This document shows, in pieces, positions 21,067-64,000 of a stretch of 64,000 nt of DNA (positions are counted from its first letter, which is position 1; every line of letters starts with the position of its first letter). The position numbers and the translations under genes are program-made. The stretch lies in the NCBI GenBank assembly GCA_033964015.1, contig CM066913.1, positions 33,121,577-33,185,576 on the forward strand, read 5' to 3'. Below the pieces are notes generated by a model that saw nothing but the letters and a program-made list of their open reading frames with translations, did no database searches and was not told where the DNA came from. Origin of the DNA: Scolanthus callimorphus. Lineage: Eukaryota; Cnidaria; Anthozoa; Actiniaria; Edwardsiidae.

Positions 21067-21257
21067 ATATGGAGGGATTATCAATATTGCTTACACACGT
21101 GATGATGATGACAGAAGGACGAAAGTAAAGAACCCGCTGTTAAAAATACTCAGATAAATTAAAATCAGCATTTTATTGCCAGAATACTGGAGTGTAAACA
21201 TTGCGTGTGGCATCTCTTGAGATTTTAAATACATCATTAGTAGCATCCAGATCTATC

Positions 21258-22050
21258 CAAATTAGGCCCTTACTAAGGGACCGGTCATAAATTAGAGGGG
21301 GGGGGGGGGGGGGGGGGGGAGGGGCTGGTGCATTTTTATTTTGGTCTACATGTTTTGGGAAACCCTCCCCTGACAAGATGCACGAAAAATGTTGGCCCTC
21401 CCAAATGCGGTGACATATTTAATGATGACCCCCCCCCCCATTATTCACTAGATAATATAGATTTGGAAAAATATAGACATTTTTATTAGCTGTTTAAATC
21501 TACTTAGTGCAAGATTTGATGTCTTTCCTACCCGAAAGTTACTTTTACATATAGACATGTACATTATTTTGCTTAAATCCCAGATAATAATTATCTTGCC
21601 AGGTTGAGTATTACTTACATTGTCATTGGTAAATCTAGAGATCCTAGGGTCGTAGCAAGCCTCCAAAAACTGGGGGGGGGGGAGGGCACAACACATCAGC
21701 AACTGAAGGCAGCATTTTAATAAGGGAAAGTTAAAATTCTCTTGCGTGCGGAGCGCGCCGAAAATTTAGAGACCAGCATGTGACATTTCCGCATCTTTGG
21801 GGGAACTTTGATATGCAGGGTGCAAAATCGGGAGTTTTAAGGATTGATGGGGGAAAAACTGGCCCTATAAGCACTACGGCCATGTATTACCCAAACAACG
21901 TTTGCGTAAAAAATAATGACCCTCCCTTTATCATTTGCACCAAATTTGTTGACCCTCCCTTTTTCACCTGCATGAAAATTAGAGGCCCTCCCCATATTTG
22001 CACCAGCCCTCCCCCCCCTCTAATTTATGACCGGTCCCTAACGAGTCACC
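21258..22050. repeat. Element bounded by inverted GGGACCGGTCATAAATTAGA
   Basis: About 21277-21320 reads GGGACCGGTCATAAATTAGA followed by a G-run and AGGGGCTGGTGCA; 22003-22045 is the inverted version with a C-run. The interior has further short C/G runs (21430-21440, 21672-21681). There is no coding. Confidence 0.6.
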
Positions 22051-22192
22051 GCAAGCGTCCATTATCAAGAGTAAGAACATGGTAATATAGTTTCTACCAG
22101 CGTCAGAAGGGGGGTCCTTAACAGCGTCAGAAAAATGTCTACCAAAAAAAAAAAAATTCTGAAGCTGTTAAGGACGGATTCTTCAGCTACGG

Positions 22193-22385
22193 CTAAACTA
22201 GGATACATGTAGCGCAACACCTTTTCCTAGGAACAAGTAGGAATCATCGCACGCGTATCTCTGGCGAAGAAACATTTCTTTGTGTCTCGGCTTCAAAATT
22301 TGTCGCGCGCATCAATATTTCTCGCGTGGCGAAGGCATGTGTCCACTTACAATGATGCGCGCTACATGTATCCTAGTTTAGCCAG
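22193..22385. repeat. Hairpin element with GGCTAAACTAGGATACATGT ends
   Basis: GGCTAAACTAGGATACATGT and GTAGCGC on the left match GCGCTACATGTATCCTAGTT on the right in inverted order. It is 193 bp and non-coding. Confidence 0.65.
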
Positions 22386-23155
22386 GACTTTATTATTTGT
22401 AATGGACTCTCCCGCCTGCGCGACTTCTCATAGATTTCTTTCTAGTGCGCAACGGACACCTCACATGAAAAAATAAACATAAAAAATAAAGATAGGGGAA
22501 AGAAAATATTGGATCGGCTAGGCGGGTCAACATCCTTGCCTTTACAAACACTTTCGCTCGGCGGCTACCTATCTCGAGAAATGAGTTTTCCTCCCTCTGA
22601 GACTTAGCAAATATAGGGCGGAGTTTTGGAGCTCTCCCTAGTATGTTCCTAGTATGCTCCAAGACTAAAAATTAGGAAATGTTAAAATAAATCATGCTCT
22701 TCAGTACTCGACTAAAGCTACCTTTTCCATATGTATGATTGGTTGTTAAATTTGCCTTGGCAAACTACGAGAACAGAGATTCGGTCGAAATAAACCGACA
22801 GCCTCTACTAGGCGCAACAGAAGAAGATCCAATATTGTGTACAACTTTCTAACTTTGCGAGAAAGGCGATTGAAACAACTGAACAATACCTACTAAAACC
22901 TCTCTCGATCGAGTTCCCTCAGTGATGTTTGACCTCGCGACCTGTGCGCTGGCTTTATGTACAAGCAACGTTTCTGATTGACTGAATTTTCTCACACTTA
23001 AATTAAATTCCCGCCAATTTAGGCGCGCGCGTGGTAACACAGGAAGCCCGAAACAAATATGTTGCTAAGCTAAAAAAAAAAATATTTAAGAATACCTAAC
23101 GACCACCACGCAACGCGGCTCGTTAACAAATAGATCTCGTTTTGCGTGCGCGTGC

Positions 23156-23284
23156 ACTGTAATAGATACACAGATGACGTCACAGAATGTCATGAACAAA
23201 AAAGTACGCAACGAGACGCAGTCGAGTTGCGTGACTGTTGTTCATGACATTCTGTGACGTCTTCTGTGTATCTTTTACAGTACA
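23156..23284. repeat. Palindromic element with ATGACGTCACAGAATGTCAT arms
   Basis: About 50-nt arms (ACAGATGACGTCACAGAATG and inverted) around a short loop; each arm holds a TGACGTCA/TGACGTC site. Non-coding. Confidence 0.7.
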
Positions 23285-23473
23285 TACGCACAAAAACCGA
23301 GATCTATTTGTTCTATACAACAACAAACAGGGATTTTTGTTAACCGTGTATCTGTAACTCTTATGCAACATGGCTCTCGACCAATCAGAGCGCGCGATTT
23401 ACTAGTGTTGTGGTATAATCCTTACTAGTTCAAGAAACCTCTTCAAAGCCTGCGTAAAATTACCCAGAACTGT

Positions 23474-23562
23474 TCACTTATGTTTGATTGACGGAAGCCA
23501 AACCGTGGTTTGTTAGTTTGCTTAGAGTTCTCAGAATTATGAAAATTTCAGTAACTCAAGGG
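23474..23562. repeat. Fragment of ACTGCGGTTTTCATAATTCT MITE family
   Basis: GTTTGATTGACGGAAGCC followed by CAGAATTATGAAAATTTCAG matches the right end of the full copies at 48972-49505 and 61664-61970. Confidence 0.6.
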
Positions 23563-23607
23563 AAATGTTCTGCCTATTGATGCCTATTTTTTCCAACATT
23601 CAGTGAT

Positions 23608-23781
23608 GTTGTTGGAAATTTTACAATAACACTAATAGAGGCCCTTACATGTCTGTGAATAACAATGAAGCATTTGAGTCCTAACTATTCTACCGTTGTT
23701 GGAAATTTTACAATAACACTAGTAGAGGCCCTTACATGTCTGTGAATAACAATGAAGCATTTGAGTCCTAACTATTCTACC
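23608..23781. repeat. 87-bp tandem duplication at copine 3' end
   Basis: Two nearly identical 87-bp copies (23608-23694 and 23695-23781), both starting GTTGTTGGAAATTTTACAAT, with one visible base difference (ACTAATAG versus ACTAGTAG). They begin 8 nt after the copine stop codon on the minus strand, so they lie in its 3' UTR. Confidence 0.85.
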
Positions 23782-23789
23782 ATCCTATC

Positions 23790-63860
<40,071 letters not shown>

Positions 63861-64000
63861 CTGAAAAGAAGTACACAGTAACTTATTGGCTAAAAATATG
63901 CTGAAGGCCTAGAAGAATGTGTAGACAGGAAACCATTGATTGGCCTGGTCATACAGAGCCCAACATTGCAACTATGATTGCCAATGGTGACTAAGTTCGA
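63861..64000. other. Copine intron, right edge
   Basis: Intron sequence upstream of the first visible copine exon; no further exon within the window. Confidence 0.5.

Overview
The window is metazoan nuclear DNA, most likely from an anthozoan cnidarian (a stony coral or close relative). The evidence is GT-AG introns, animal gene families (a bark beetle/Anakonda-type SRCR protein, a copine, rhodopsin-class GPCRs), no bacterial gene layout, and a very dense load of short inverted-repeat transposons, tandem arrays and a Polinton/Maverick-type element. The phylum call is an inference from gene and repeat style, not from a marker gene.

Layout. (1) 938-18180, minus strand: the 5' five exons of a bark beetle-like secreted/junctional protein with repeated SRCR, parallel beta-helix and CUB-like modules; it runs off the left edge. 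Two sites in it need a frame change. (2) Its 8.2-kb intron (3580-11758) holds a complete, compact 6.6-kb Polinton-like element (4298-10933) with 92/93-bp terminal inverted repeats and a perfect 6-bp target duplication ATTAGC. It encodes a packaging-type ATPase, a RING protein, a small core-peptide-like protein and two proteins I do not recognise, but no recognisable DNA polymerase, integrase or capsid gene. (3) 18181-23789: intergenic, mostly transposon debris. (4) 23790-63860 and beyond, minus strand: a copine gene of more than 40 kb, visible only as short exons (second C2 domain, vWA/copine domain, C-terminus). It has two adjacent 96-nt alternative versions of the C2B calcium-loop exon separated by only 43 nt, a strong candidate for mutually exclusive splicing. 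One short exon could not be found. (5) Nested in copine introns: an intact single-exon GPCR on the plus strand (38022-39542), a GPCR cut at TM6 (57679-58575), a 3.9-kb array of 51-bp units, a 5.4-kb array of 63-bp units carrying two ATTGG (reverse CCAAT) boxes each, several MITE families, a tRNA-derived SINE and LINE 3' ends.

The two large host genes lie tail-to-head on the same strand. Nothing links them functionally beyond both being animal membrane-associated proteins. Most long open frames are by-products of tandem repeats whose unit length is a multiple of three. Exon borders come from reading splice sites and homologous protein patterns by eye; no transcript evidence was available.
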